Shown here piece after piece: positions 7,546-17,267 of a stretch of DNA of 63,700 nt (positions are counted from its first letter, which is position 1; every line of letters starts with the position of its first letter). Origin of the DNA: Terriglobia bacterium (GTDB lineage: Bacteria; Acidobacteriota; Terriglobia; Acidiferrales; UBA7541). The position numbers and the translations under genes are program-made. Below the pieces are notes generated by a model that saw nothing but the letters and a program-made list of their open reading frames with translations, was not told the origin of the DNA and did not search any database. The DNA lies in the NCBI GenBank assembly GCA_020072805.1, contig JAIQGC010000037.1, positions 1 to 63,700 on the forward strand. The letters run 5' to 3'.

Positions 7546-8975
7546 ATGACCAACACCGCACGCAGGACAACGGCGATTCTCCTGCTCCTGGGCGCCGCGC
7601 TGTTTTGGTCCGCGGCCCGCAACTCCAACGAAGCCGCCGCCCCCGCCGCTCAGGATTCTCTCCGCTCCGCCCTGGCCTCCGCTCGCGCGCGTTCCGCAGC
7701 CGGCGATCCCCGCCTCGCGGGCAGCTACCCGAAATCGAAGACGCCTTTCACGCCATCCAGAAAAAGATGACCCATTCCACGCAGCGTGACTGGGCCTTCT
7801 TCCGCAAGGCCGCCCGCGAAATGCTTTGGCCCAAAATCGATCCCGAATACCAGCAGGAACTTTTGGGCATCGTCGCGGGATTGCGCGCCCGCAGCGAATC
7901 CGCTCTCGATATTGACGACCTTGTGGCCATGAACGCCTTCGAGGAGCTGCCCGACTATTACGTTCCCTGGCTCGACAAGCAGCAGAAAAATCCCGCTCCG
8001 CCCGTCTTAAAGAGTCCCGGCAACTGCAGCGCCTTCATCGCTACCGGAAGATCCACCAAGGACCACGGCATCGTCATCGCCCACAACAACTGGACCAGCT
8101 ACCTGGCCGGGGAACGCTGGCGCATCATCTTTGATATTGTCCCGGCCAGCGGCTACCGCATCCTCATGGATGGCTTTCCCGGCGTGATCGCCAGCGACGA
8201 CGATTTCGGCATTACCAGCAGCGGCCTCATGGTCACCGAAACCACCATCACCCAGTTCGAGGGCTGGGACCCCAACGGCAAGGCCGAATTCGTCCGCGCC
8301 CGCAAGGCCCTGCAATACTCCAATTCCATCGACGACTACATCCGCATCATGCTCGAAGGCAACAACGGCGGCTACGCCAACGACTGGCTCATCGGCGACA
8401 ACAAAACCGGCGAAATCGCCCAGCTCGAACTGGGCCTGAAGGCCACTCGCGTCTGGCGCACCAGGGACGGCGTCCTCTCCGGCTCGAACTGGGCCCGGGA
8501 CCCCAAAGTTATCAAGCTAGACGCTCCCGAATTTGACCCCAAGGATCTCTCCAGCTCCCCGAACGCCCGCCGCGTCCGCTGGGAAGAACTCTTGAAGAAG
8601 AACTGGGGCAAGATTGATGTCCCCCTGGCGCAGGCCATGCTCGCCGACCATGCCGACAGCTTCGAGAATAAAGAACAGGCCAGCGAGCGCACCCTCTGCG
8701 GCCATGTGGACGCGTCTCGCAGCGGCGTGCGCATCTGGGACTGGGCTCCGTTCTATCCCGGCGGCGCCGTTCAGGCCAAAGCCGCCGACAGCTCCATGGT
8801 TTCGCGCATGGAGCTCTCCGCGCGCATGGGCCATCCCTGCGGCCAGGATTTTCTCGCCGCTCCTTTCCTTGCCGCCCATCCCGAATTTTCCTGGATGGCC
8901 CCCGAGCTGCGCGACATGAAGGCCGGCCCCTGGACTTCGTTCCGTTCCGGCCAGTCCCCCGCAAAATTAGAATAA
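7546..8975 (+). pseudogene. C45-family acyltransferase/hydrolase (phospholipase B-like), frameshifted
   Basis: The signal peptide and first ~60 residues (MTNTARRTTAILLLLGAAL to GDPRLAGSY) are in one frame. The rest, from GQLPEIEDAFHAIQKKM at about 7725, is in another and runs without a stop to 8975. The body has the C45 hallmarks: the nucleophile in PGNCSAFIATG, then VIAHNNWTSY, and LIGDNKTGEIAQLELG. In relatives a YYE.G.QHG.LL segment precedes the EIEDAF helix; here it is missing, so about 30-40 bases seem deleted at the frame change. The CAGCTAC at the junction could be a deletion scar. Either a recent pseudogene or a sequencing error; an internal start at 7767 would make a protein without a signal peptide. 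Confidence 0.75.
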
Positions 8976-9165
8976 GTCCTGCTTATACTTTTTTCGCTCC
9001 GTTCTCATAATGTTGAATAGGGGTACCCCTTCGCTCATTTCCCTCAACAGACTGTTTGCCTGCCTTCCCCGTCGGTGCTAGTCTCCCCCCATGGATGGCG
9101 ATGGGGCCTTTCTTGGTTTTCATCCGCATCCATCTTGAACCCACTCTATCTCTTGAGGAGCGTCT

Positions 9166-9399
9166 ATGAAGAAGTTGCTTGGCAGTCTGATTTTGATCGC
9201 CTTCCTTGGCACTTCCGTCGCTGCCGTTGCGCAGGAAACCAAGAAGGAAGAATCCAAGAAGGAAGAAGGCGCGGCGCCGGAAACAGGCAAGAAAAAGGCC
9301 GGCAAGAAGGCTGGCAAAAAGGCCGGCAAGAAGGCCAGTAAAAAGGGTGGCAAAAAGAAGGCCGCTGCCGCCGAAGAAAAGAAGGGCGACAAGCAGTAG
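9166..9399 (+). CDS. Small secreted lysine-rich repeat protein
   Basis: 77 residues. Residues 1-22 form a signal peptide ending VAAVAQ. The mature part is almost all Lys, Ala, Gly and Glu, with tandem KKAG units near 45-60 that resemble histone H1-like tails, followed by KKKAAAAEEKKGDKQ. An exact GAGGAG site lies 6-10 bases before the ATG and a strong terminator follows, so it is a single-gene transcript. A perfect 12-bp palindrome (AGGGGTACCCCT) lies upstream at 9019-9030. No catalytic domain. A polyanion- or envelope-binding role is only inference. Confidence 0.75.
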   Translation: MKKLLGSLILIAFLGTSVAAVAQETKKEESKKEEGAAPETGKKKAGKKAGKKAGKKASKKGGKKKAAAAEEKKGDKQ

Positions 9400-9405
9400 T
9401 TTCAT

Positions 9406-9434
9406 GAGTCCGGTCCAGCCGGACTCTTTTTTTT
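9406..9434 (+). terminator. Rho-independent terminator of the lysine-rich gene
   Basis: A perfect 8-bp stem GAGTCCGG / CCGGACTC with a 5-base loop is followed by eight T at 9427-9434, starting 6 bases after the stop codon of the lysine-rich protein gene. Confidence 0.93.
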
Positions 9435-9441
9435 GTGGCTT

Positions 9442-9490
9442 CGGGCAGTTTCGGCGCCTCCATCAGGCCGCCGAAACTGCCCGCGCTGTT
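9442..9490. terminator. Long hairpin between convergent genes
   Basis: A 15-bp perfect inverted repeat (9442-9456 with 9469-9483) lies just after the previous terminator and just before the stop of the CocE-type gene on the complement. The T-tract is poor on both sides, so it may work as a backup terminator or an mRNA 3' stabiliser. Confidence 0.6.
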
Positions 9491-9499
9491 TCCCCTCTT

Positions 9500-11398
9500 T
9501 TACGGCCGTCCGGACGCCTCCGCGGGCAGCACGGCGATCTCCACGTTGGAAGGATATTCCCGGGACCGGAAAATCCGCTGGGTGGCCCGCTGATAGTCCA
9601 ATTCGCGCGCCTCGAAAATATTCGGCACGAATTTCTGCGGATTGCGGTCAATCAGCGGAAACCACGTGCTCTGCACCTGCACCATGATGCGGTGCCCCTT
9701 CTTGAAAACGTGATTGGCCGTGTGCAGATCCACCGTGTAGGGCGTCACCTGCCCGGGCACAATGGCCTCGGGCTTCTCGAACGAGTTGCGAAATCGCCCG
9801 CGCAGCACGTCATTGGCGATCATCAGTTCGTAACCCGCCAGCTTCCAATCCTGCGGATATTTTTCCGGATAGACGTCGATCAGCTTCACGATCCAGTCCG
9901 CGTCGCTTCCCGTCGTTGCGGCATACAGATGCGCCGCTACGCGCCCGGCCACCACCACGTCCTCCTTCAATTCCTCCGTCTCCCAGCTCAGCACCCCCGG
10001 GTGGTGCTCCACAAAGCGCTGGTCCTCCAGCAGCCACACCGGCCATCCGCTCTTGTATTCCGGCGGGTAGGTCATCTCCACCGGCCGGTGCCGGTAGGGC
10101 ACCGGATGCGCCGGGTCGGAGACGTAGCTGTCCGCGGCCTGCGCCGCTCCGCCCATCGGCGCGTCGAAATCCAGCTTCCCCTTTTCATGGAAATACAGCT
10201 TTTTCGCCTGCGCCTGCTTCGGCGGCCAGGAATCAAACGTCGTCCACTTGTCGCTGCCCGTCTGGAAGAGAATGGCCTCCTGCAGCGGTAGCTTTCCTTT
10301 GTTCTTCAGCCAGTAGGCGAACCACGCCGCCTCGATCTTCTGCCGGAAATAGACGCCCGTGTCGCTTCCAAAGGGAATCGCCCCCAGCGACGCTCCCGGC
10401 CCCCGCGCCCATCCCCCGTGATTCCACGGACCCACCGCCAGATAGTTCAGATGATCGGGGTCATGCTCTTCCATCAGCTCGTAGATCCTCATCGGCCCGT
10501 AGAAATCTTCCTGGTCCCACCAGCCCGCCACGTTCAGGTTGGGCACCTTGGGCCGCTTCAAAATGTACGTCATGGACTGCTTCTTCCAGAACGCATCGTA
10601 ATTCGGATGCGCCGTGAAATCGTTCCAGGTGGGCAGCTTTCCGTGCACATAACTTTTGTTGGCGTTGGCCAGCGCTCCCAGCCGCAGATACCAGTCATAA
10701 GTGTCGTAGCGGTCGAAGGGAAACGCGTAGTTTTCCTTGTCCGTCTCCATCATCGTGGCGTATTCGAATCCGTAGCTCAGCCGGAAGGCTCCCTGATGAT
10801 GAAAATCGTCGCCTAAAAACATGTCTGCCGGAGAAGCCTGCTCGGAAACCGCCTTCAGCGCCGGGTGTGGCTCGATCATCCCCATCACCGTAAGCCATCC
10901 GCCATAGGAAATGCCCACCAGCCCCGCGCGCCCGTTGTTGTGGGGCACGTTTTTCACCAGCCATTCGATCGTGTCGTAAGTGTCCGTGCCCTCGTCAATC
11001 GCTTTCCCGTCGCCCGCGTTGCGCACGGGCCGCTGCATCACGAACTTTCCCTCCGAGCCGAAGCGCCCGCGAATATCCTGAAATACAAAAATGTATCCCT
11101 CCGGAATCATTTCCTCGTAGCGGCCGAGCTTCCGGCTGAATCCCTTTTCGTCGTCGTTGAGCCCATACGGCGTGCGCTCGATCAGCAGCGGCAGCGGCCC
11201 GCCCGCGCTCTTCGGCGCATAGATCTCCGTGTGCAGCTTCACGCCGTCCCGCGCCGCGATCATCACCTCGGTCTTGTCGAAGACCTGCGAATAGTCCGCC
11301 GGGGCCGCCTGCTGCCCCGCCGCCGGCCCTGCAGCAATAAGCAGCACTCCCAGAACCATCACCGCGCAACGTTCCATTGCCCGCAGTTCAACAGACAT
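9500..11398 (-). CDS. CocE/NonD-family alpha/beta hydrolase (S15 type), exported
   Basis: 632 residues with a signal sequence (VMVLGVLLIAAGPAAG near residues 13-28). The alpha/beta hydrolase core has the nucleophile in GLVGISYGGWLT. The acid is probably in GWWDQEDFYGP and the His in GPWNHGGWARG. A C-terminal jelly-roll domain (X-Pro dipeptidyl-peptidase C-like) ends the protein. Members cleave esters, beta-lactams or acyl-peptides; the substrate cannot be told from sequence. The ATG at 11398 has a TTGAGGTG site. It stands alone, convergent with the lysine-rich gene and divergent from typA. Confidence 0.92.
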   Translation of the reverse strand: MSVELRAMERCAVMVLGVLLIAAGPAAGQQAAPADYSQVFDKTEVMIAARDGVKLHTEIYAPKSAGGPLPLLIERTPYGLNDDEKGFSRKLGRYEEMIPEGYIFVFQDIRGRFGSEGKFVMQRPVRNAGDGKAIDEGTDTYDTIEWLVKNVPHNNGRAGLVGISYGGWLTVMGMIEPHPALKAVSEQASPADMFLGDDFHHQGAFRLSYGFEYATMMETDKENYAFPFDRYDTYDWYLRLGALANANKSYVHGKLPTWNDFTAHPNYDAFWKKQSMTYILKRPKVPNLNVAGWWDQEDFYGPMRIYELMEEHDPDHLNYLAVGPWNHGGWARGPGASLGAIPFGSDTGVYFRQKIEAAWFAYWLKNKGKLPLQEAILFQTGSDKWTTFDSWPPKQAQAKKLYFHEKGKLDFDAPMGGAAQAADSYVSDPAHPVPYRHRPVEMTYPPEYKSGWPVWLLEDQRFVEHHPGVLSWETEELKEDVVVAGRVAAHLYAATTGSDADWIVKLIDVYPEKYPQDWKLAGYELMIANDVLRGRFRNSFEKPEAIVPGQVTPYTVDLHTANHVFKKGHRIMVQVQSTWFPLIDRNPQKFVPNIFEARELDYQRATQRIFRSREYPSNVEIAVLPAEASGRP

Positions 11399-11646
11399 GA
11401 TTCACCTCAAGGCCGCCCGCAGCGGCATATCCTGCCCCAATCGCTGCGAGCATACCAGAGCTTCCCTGGGCCGGGTACTCCGGGTATCCGCACCTTCCCG
11501 GGAGGCGCCTGCGCTGGTCCCGCTGGCCCATCTCTGCTATAATTAAATTTGTTCGCACGCTGTTCTCCGATTACATCCTGGAGTTGGGATCGGGCTGCTT
11601 GCTGCTGCGGCAGCCTTTTTTATTGTTCCGAGACAAGTTGAGGAAA

Positions 11647-13488
11647 ATGAGTCAAGAGATTCGCAATATCGCCATTATCGCCCACGTCGACCACGGCAAA
11701 ACCACCCTCGTCGACGCCATGCTCAAACAGAGCGGCATCTTCCGCGCCAATCAGGAAGTCGTTGAACGAGTCATGGACTCGAACGACCTCGAGCGCGAAC
11801 GCGGCATCACCATTCTCGCCAAGAACACCGCCCTTTTCTTCCACGATACCAAGATCAACATCGTGGACACCCCCGGCCACAGTGATTTCGGCGGCGAAGT
11901 CGAACGCGCCCTGCGCATGGTCGACGGCGTGGTCATGCTCGTGGACGCCAGCGAAGGGCCTCTCCCGCAGACCCGTTACGTCCTGCAGAAGGCCCTCGCC
12001 TCCAAGCTCCCCCCCATCGTCGTGCTCAATAAGATTGACCGCCCCGACGCGCGCCCCAAGGAAGTTCTCGACGAAATCTACGACCTCTTCATCGACCTCG
12101 ACGCCACCGAGGACCAGCTCGATTTTCCGGTCGTTTATACCAACGCCCGCGAAGGCATCGCCCACCGCACTCCCGGCGACTCCTCGAAGGACCTGCTCCC
12201 GCTCTTCGAAGCCATCGTCAACAAGATTGCCGCTCCGAAAGGCGATCCCGAGGGCAACCTGAAAATTCAGGTCATGAACCTCGACTACAGCGAATTCCTC
12301 GGGCGCATCGCCATCGGCCGCGTCTTCAACGGCACCCTGCGCCGCGGTGATGACGTCAGCATCCGCAAGCTCGACGGCAAGCTCGTCTCCACGCGCATCA
12401 CCAAGCTCTACACCTTCCGCGGCCTGGAGCGCGACGAAGCCGATGCCGTCGCCGCGGGCGACCTCGTGGCCATTGCCGGCGTCGAAGGCATTCAAATCGG
12501 CGAAGGCATCACCAGCACCGCCAATCCCTGCGAATTCGATCCCCTCCTGATTGACGAGCCGACCCTGGCCATGATTTTCACCGTCAACAACAGCCCCCTT
12601 TCCGGCCGCGAAGGCAGCTACCTCACCTCCCGCGACCTGCGCGACCGCCTCGCCAAGGAACTTCTCACTAACGTCTCCATCCGCGTCGAGGACACCGAGA
12701 CGCCGGAATCCTTTCGCGTCCTGGGCCGCGGCGAGCTCCAGCTGGCCATCCTCATCGAAACCATGCGCCGCGAAGGCTTCGAGCTGATGGTCGGCAAACC
12801 CGAAATCGTCGTGCGCACAGAAAACGGCAAGCGCCTCGAACCCATCGAGCGCCTGGTCATCGACGTCCCCGAAAATTTCATCGGCATCATTCTCGAAACC
12901 GTCGGCAGCCGCCGCGGCGAAATGCTCAAAATGTCCAATCACGGCTCCGGCCGCGTGCGCATGGACTTCAAAATCCCCTCCCGCGGCCTCATCGGCCTGC
13001 GCAGCCAGTTGCTCACGGACACCCGCGGCACCGCCCTGATTCACTCCATCTTCGAAGGCTGGGTGGATTACGGCGGGGAAATGGCCCTGCGTCCCACCGG
13101 CGCTCTCGTCGCCGACCGCTCCGGCCCGTCCACCGCCTTTGCCCTGTGGAACACCCAGGAGCGCGGCGAACTTTTCATCGGCCCCGCCGTGGAAGTCTAC
13201 GAAGGCATGATCGTCGGCGAAAATTCCCGCGAGCAGGACATGGACGTCAACGTTACCAAGGAAAAGAAGCAGACCAATATGCGCTCCTCCAGCGCCGACG
13301 AAGCCATTCGCCTCATTCCTCACCGCGAACTCAGCCTCGAACAGGCCATTGAATTCATTGCCGACGACGAATTCGTCGAAATCACTCCCAAATCCATCCG
13401 CCTGCGCAAGAAAGTTTTGCAGGCTAATAGGCGTCCCCGCCGCTGGCAGGAAATTCGCGCTAGCAACACCGCTCCTGGAAAAGGTTAG
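11647..13488 (+). CDS. typA: Ribosome-associated GTPase TypA/BipA
   Basis: A 613-residue translational GTPase that binds the ribosome at the EF-G site and supports 50S assembly and stress adaptation. G1 is HVDHGKTT (residues 13-20), the switch region has ERGITI, G3 is [14 protein letters not shown] and G4 is [10 protein letters not shown]. Domain II, the EF-G-like domain III/V segment (RRGEMLKM) and the BipA-specific C-terminal domain ([12 protein letters not shown]) all follow. The ATG at 11647 has a GAGGAAA site; the in-frame ATG at 11584 has no homologous sequence. Length is normal. Confidence 0.97.
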   Translation: MSQEIRNIAIIAHVDHGKTTLVDAMLKQSGIFRANQEVVERVMDSNDLERERGITILAKNTALFFHDTKINIVDTPGHSDFGGEVERALRMVDGVVMLVDASEGPLPQTRYVLQKALASKLPPIVVLNKIDRPDARPKEVLDEIYDLFIDLDATEDQLDFPVVYTNAREGIAHRTPGDSSKDLLPLFEAIVNKIAAPKGDPEGNLKIQVMNLDYSEFLGRIAIGRVFNGTLRRGDDVSIRKLDGKLVSTRITKLYTFRGLERDEADAVAAGDLVAIAGVEGIQIGEGITSTANPCEFDPLLIDEPTLAMIFTVNNSPLSGREGSYLTSRDLRDRLAKELLTNVSIRVEDTETPESFRVLGRGELQLAILIETMRREGFELMVGKPEIVVRTENGKRLEPIERLVIDVPENFIGIILETVGSRRGEMLKMSNHGSGRVRMDFKIPSRGLIGLRSQLLTDTRGTALIHSIFEGWVDYGGEMALRPTGALVADRSGPSTAFALWNTQERGELFIGPAVEVYEGMIVGENSREQDMDVNVTKEKKQTNMRSSSADEAIRLIPHRELSLEQAIEFIADDEFVEITPKSIRLRKKVLQANRRPRRWQEIRASNTAPGKG

Positions 13489-13532
13489 AATGAAGGATAG
13501 GTGATAGAAGAGCGTCGTGGGAGAATAGCTGA

Positions 13533-14969
13533 ATGGCGGACCTTCCTATCTTGATTCAGGGCGGCATGGGCGCCGCCGTTTCCAACTGGCGCCTGGCCAA
13601 CGCCGTCTCCAGCCTCGGCCAACTGGGCGTCGTCTCCGGCACCGCTCTCGACCAGATCCTCGTTCGCCGCCTGCAAGACGGCGACCCCGGCGGCAACCTC
13701 CGCCGCGCCCTCGATCGCTTTCCGTTCCCGACCATGGCCGAACGCATCTGGAAAAAATTCTACATACCCGGCGGCAAAGCCCCCGCCGTTTCCTATCTGC
13801 GCCTGCCGCAGGCCGAAAAGGATAATCCTCGCGAACTGCAGGAGCTGTGCATCGCCGCCAACTTCACTGAGGTCTTTCTGGCGCGCGAAGGCCACGCCCA
13901 TCCGGTGGGTATCAACTACCTCGAAAAAATTCAGATCCCTCATCTCCCTTCGCTCTACGGCGCCATGCTCGCCGGAGTCGCCTTCGTGCTCATGGGCGCG
14001 GGCGTGCCCTTGAAAATTCCCGGCGCCATCGATCTCCTGGCCAATCACCAGCCCGCGACGTATCCCCTGCATGTTACCGGCGCGCAAGAGGGCGACGACA
14101 CGCTGATGAGATTCGTGCCGCGGGAGTACATGGAGCGGGATCTTCCGCCGCTCGAGCGCCCCAAATTCCTGGCCATCATCGCCTCCAACACCCTGGCCAC
14201 CACCATGATCAAGCGCGCCAATGGCCGCGTCGACGGCTTCATCATCGAAGGCCCCACCGCCGGCGGCCATAACGCTCCTCCGCGCGGTCCGCTGAAGTTT
14301 GACGCCGAAGGCGAAGCCATCTACGGCGAGCGCGATCACGTCGATCTCGATAAAATTCTCCAGCTGGGTCTGCCCTTTTGGCTGGCCGGCGGCTATGGCA
14401 CTTCGGAAAAATTGCGCGAAGCCCTGGCCGCGGGCGCCGCGGGCATTCAGGTGGGAACCGCTTTCGCCTTCTGCAATGAGTCCGGCCTGCGCCCGGATTA
14501 CAAGCAGGCCCTCATTGCCAAATCCGCCGCTGGTCAGGTTCGCGTGGTCACCGATTGCGTCGCTTCCCCCACCGGCTTTCCTTTTAAAGTCGCCCAACTC
14601 GAAGGAACCATCGCCTCCGAAGAAGTCTACGCGGCGCGCCCGCGCATCTGCGACCTCGGCTATTTGCGCGAGCCCTACCGAACCCCAGAAGGAAAAATCG
14701 GTTTCCGCTGCGCCTCCGAGCCGCTCAGCCTGTACGTCTCCAAGGGCGGCGCCGTCGAGGATACCGTCGGCAAGAAGTGCCTGTGCAACGCTCTGGTGGC
14801 CACCATCGGCCACCCCCAGATCCGCGCCGGCAAGTATGTTGAAGCCGGCATCGTCACCAGTGGCAACGACCTGACCGAAATCGCCCGCTTCCTCCGCCCC
14901 GGCGCTTCCTCCTACTCCGCCGCAGACGTTGTCACCGCGCTCACCGCCGGCGTCCTCTCTTCCGCTTAA
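13533..14969 (+). CDS. Nitronate monooxygenase / 2-nitropropane dioxygenase-like flavoprotein
   Basis: 478 residues with an FMN-binding TIM barrel. ILIQGGMGAAVS at the N-terminus is the typical start. DGFIIEGPTAGGHN carries the catalytic-type His, and AGGYGTSEKLREALAAGAAGIQVGTAF is the phosphate-binding end of the barrel. It is longer than the usual ~330-residue enzymes and resembles the PfaD-like group, which has a C-terminal Cys-containing extension (KKCLCNALVATIG). Such proteins oxidise nitronates or act as enoyl reductases in lipid synthesis. The start follows typA by 44 bases, and a terminator follows. Confidence 0.85.
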   Translation: MADLPILIQGGMGAAVSNWRLANAVSSLGQLGVVSGTALDQILVRRLQDGDPGGNLRRALDRFPFPTMAERIWKKFYIPGGKAPAVSYLRLPQAEKDNPRELQELCIAANFTEVFLAREGHAHPVGINYLEKIQIPHLPSLYGAMLAGVAFVLMGAGVPLKIPGAIDLLANHQPATYPLHVTGAQEGDDTLMRFVPREYMERDLPPLERPKFLAIIASNTLATTMIKRANGRVDGFIIEGPTAGGHNAPPRGPLKFDAEGEAIYGERDHVDLDKILQLGLPFWLAGGYGTSEKLREALAAGAAGIQVGTAFAFCNESGLRPDYKQALIAKSAAGQVRVVTDCVASPTGFPFKVAQLEGTIASEEVYAARPRICDLGYLREPYRTPEGKIGFRCASEPLSLYVSKGGAVEDTVGKKCLCNALVATIGHPQIRAGKYVEAGIVTSGNDLTEIARFLRPGASSYSAADVVTALTAGVLSSA

Positions 14970-15000
14970 ACGCGGCCGCTATTCGCGGCGCGTATTTTTT
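14970..15000 (+). terminator. Terminator after the nitronate monooxygenase gene
   Basis: A stem of about nine pairs with one bulge (14970-14979 with 14985-14993) and a 5-base loop is followed by ATTTTTT. It starts at the first base after the stop codon. Confidence 0.8.
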
Positions 15001-15051
15001 CCTGAAACTGTGCTATAAAGAAAATTCTTCATGGCTGTGTCCGGAGGAAAA

Positions 15052-16041
15052 ATGCGCAAGAAGAAATTGATCGCCGCGGTCGCCCTGCTCGTAATTTTCA
15101 CCTCCGCGGCCTTGTTCGCCCAGGACCCGCCCTGCGCCAGCCCCGTGAATTTCGCCGGCATCCGCACCTTCCTCAGCGCCCCCTACGTCCCGCGCATCGA
15201 AGATCTCAAGGCGGATATCGCCGTTGTCGGCGTGCCTTTCGATGAAGGCACCTGGAACGCTCCCGGCACGCGCTACGGTCCGCGCGAACTCCGCGAAGGC
15301 ACCGCCATGTACAAGATGTGCGACCTCAGCCAGGGCTTCTACTACATCGAAGGCGATCGCGTCGTCCTCAAGGGCAAGCACTGGGCCGACGTCGGCGACG
15401 TGGAAACCTGGCCCACCGTGCCTGCGCAGACCAATGACAGCATCACCCGCTCCATCCGCGCCATCCTGGCCAAAAAAGCTTTTCCCGTCGTCCTCGGCGG
15501 AGACCATAGCATCAGCTTTCCCGTTCTGCGCGCCTTTGACGCTCCCGTAACCCTGATCCACTTCGACGCCCATCTGGACACCTGGACCGGCGCTCCCGGC
15601 AATCTCGATCACGCCTCCTGGGTCAATCGCGCCGCCCAGCTTCCTCATGTCAAAAAAATCGTCCAGATCGGCATGCGCGGCCTGGCCAACGATACCGAAG
15701 CCATGGCCAATTTCCGCAAGATTCACAGCACTCTGATTACTTCCGAGCAGATTCATCGCCGCGGCGTCGAATGGGCCCTCTCCCAGATCCCTGCCAGCGA
15801 AAATATCTACGTTTCCCTCGACGTGGACGTCCTGGATCCGGCCGTGGCCCCGGGAACCGGCACTCTCGAACCCGGCGGCCTCAGTTTCTTCCAGCTCGAC
15901 GACCTCCTCACCGGATTGAAGGACAAAGGCCGCCTCATCGGCGTGGACCTGGTCGAAGTGGATGACCGCGACCATAGCGGCAGAACCGCGCAGACTGCCG
16001 TGCGCCTGCTCATCGACCTGCTCGGCTCTTCGCTTCGCTGA
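15052..16041 (+). CDS. Exported agmatinase-family ureohydrolase
   Basis: 329 residues. The first ~23 are a clear signal peptide (MRKKKLIAAVALLVIFTSAALFAQ region), which is unusual because agmatinases are cytosolic. The ureohydrolase fold is complete: GVPFDEGTWNAPGTRYGP, the first metal ligand in LGGDHSISFP, the HFDAHLDTW ligand cluster, and SLDVDVLDPAVAPGTGT with the last aspartates and substrate glutamate nearby. It should hydrolyse agmatine or another guanidino compound to urea and an amine in the periplasm. The ATG at 15052 has GGAGGAAA; the upstream ATG at 15031 has no such site. A second, cytosolic member follows. Confidence 0.9.
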   Translation: MRKKKLIAAVALLVIFTSAALFAQDPPCASPVNFAGIRTFLSAPYVPRIEDLKADIAVVGVPFDEGTWNAPGTRYGPRELREGTAMYKMCDLSQGFYYIEGDRVVLKGKHWADVGDVETWPTVPAQTNDSITRSIRAILAKKAFPVVLGGDHSISFPVLRAFDAPVTLIHFDAHLDTWTGAPGNLDHASWVNRAAQLPHVKKIVQIGMRGLANDTEAMANFRKIHSTLITSEQIHRRGVEWALSQIPASENIYVSLDVDVLDPAVAPGTGTLEPGGLSFFQLDDLLTGLKDKGRLIGVDLVEVDDRDHSGRTAQTAVRLLIDLLGSSLR

Positions 16042-16134
16042 AAGCCCGCGCGGCTCTTTTGCGTCGTCACTGGCCCATCTGCCTGCACGGCTTTTTCTCT
16101 TCCGCGCCCGAATAAGGTAAAGTTTAGCCCAGCC

Positions 16135-17082
16135 ATGACACGCCACGCTCCTCCCCAATCCCCTGGCTCCCCGCGCTTCCGCGGCATCGGCACCTACTCC
16201 CGTCTGCCGCAGCTTACCCCCGAAGACCGCGCCGACTTCGCCATCATCGGCGTTCCCTTCGACCTTGGCGCCAGCTTCCGCTCCGGCCAGCGCTTCGGCC
16301 CGCAAGCCGTCCGCGAAGCCTCCCGCCTCGTCCGCCAGTCCAATCCCTTCCACCGGATCAACGTCTACGAACATCTCTCCGGCGGCGACTATGGCGACAC
16401 TCCTATTTTCCCTGCCGACCTCGAAAAAAGCATCGCCGCCATCGAGGAGTTTGTCCGCCCCATCGTCGCCACCGGCGCCGTTCCCGTCTCTCTGGGTGGC
16501 GACCACACCGTCTCCCTCCCGCTCCTGCGCGCCGTCGCCGCCACCCACGGCAAACTCGCCCTGGTCCATTTCGATTCTCATTCGGACACCGACGACACTC
16601 TCTTCGGCTCGAAAATTTCCCATGGCACTCCTTTCCGCCGCGCTCTCGACGAGGGCCTCATCGATCCTCAGCACTCCATCCAGATCGGCATCCGCGGCTC
16701 CACCGTCACCGCCACCGAAGCCGACGACCCCCGCTCTCTCGGCTTTGAAGCCATCGAAGCCCACCAGATGTTTTCCTTGGGCATTCCCAAGCTCATCGAG
16801 CGCATCCTCGCCCGCGTCGGCGCCCGCAAAGCCTATCTCTCCTTCGATGTGGACTTCCTCGACCCCGCCTACGCCCCCGGCACCGGCACGCCCGAAGTCG
16901 GCGGCCCCTCCACCCGCGAAGCCCTGGAACTCCTCCGCGGACTCGCCTCCATTCCCTTCGCCGGCTTCGACGTCGTCGAAGTTCTTCCCTCCTTCGACCA
17001 CGGCCAGATCACCGCCCTCGCCGCCGCCAACGTCGCCTTCGAGTGCATCTCCCTCCTCGCCGTCCGCCGCCGCTCCCGCTGA
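16135..17082 (+). CDS. speB: Agmatinase-family ureohydrolase, cytosolic
   Basis: 315 residues without a signal peptide. Binuclear Mn motifs are present as LGGDHTVSLPLL, HFDSHSDTDD (Ser replacing the usual Ala of DAHxD) and SFDVDFLDPAYAPGTGTPE. The N-terminus GIGTYSRLPQL and GVPFDLGASFRSGQRFGP are typical of agmatinase and guanidinobutyrase. The exact substrate is unclear. It is 93 bases after the exported paralogue and on the same strand, so the two may be co-transcribed. About 185 bases without a gene separate it from the polyketide synthase. Confidence 0.9.
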   Translation: MTRHAPPQSPGSPRFRGIGTYSRLPQLTPEDRADFAIIGVPFDLGASFRSGQRFGPQAVREASRLVRQSNPFHRINVYEHLSGGDYGDTPIFPADLEKSIAAIEEFVRPIVATGAVPVSLGGDHTVSLPLLRAVAATHGKLALVHFDSHSDTDDTLFGSKISHGTPFRRALDEGLIDPQHSIQIGIRGSTVTATEADDPRSLGFEAIEAHQMFSLGIPKLIERILARVGARKAYLSFDVDFLDPAYAPGTGTPEVGGPSTREALELLRGLASIPFAGFDVVEVLPSFDHGQITALAAANVAFECISLLAVRRRSR

Positions 17083-17267
17083 AAAGTTCTTCCCGTTTGC
17101 CGCTTGATTCGGATAAACACCTCTCTAATTCCTGGTTACTTTCTTTCCGCGGAGCATCTCCACGCTCTTTCCGCGGCATCCTAGAAAATTCCAGCGCTCG
17201 CGGTCGCATTTATTTTGTCGTTACGGTCTCTTACTTATTTCGCCCGAGCTTTTGAAAGGCAGGTTTC

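Noticed and set aside
15013-17001. Very long complement frame (662 codons) opposite the two agmatinase genes
   Set aside because: A codon-bias shadow of two well-supported forward genes; its translation is Gly/Ala/Asp-rich without motifs. The same holds for complement 11620-13323, 17235-18458, 28636-30498 and 58272-60779.
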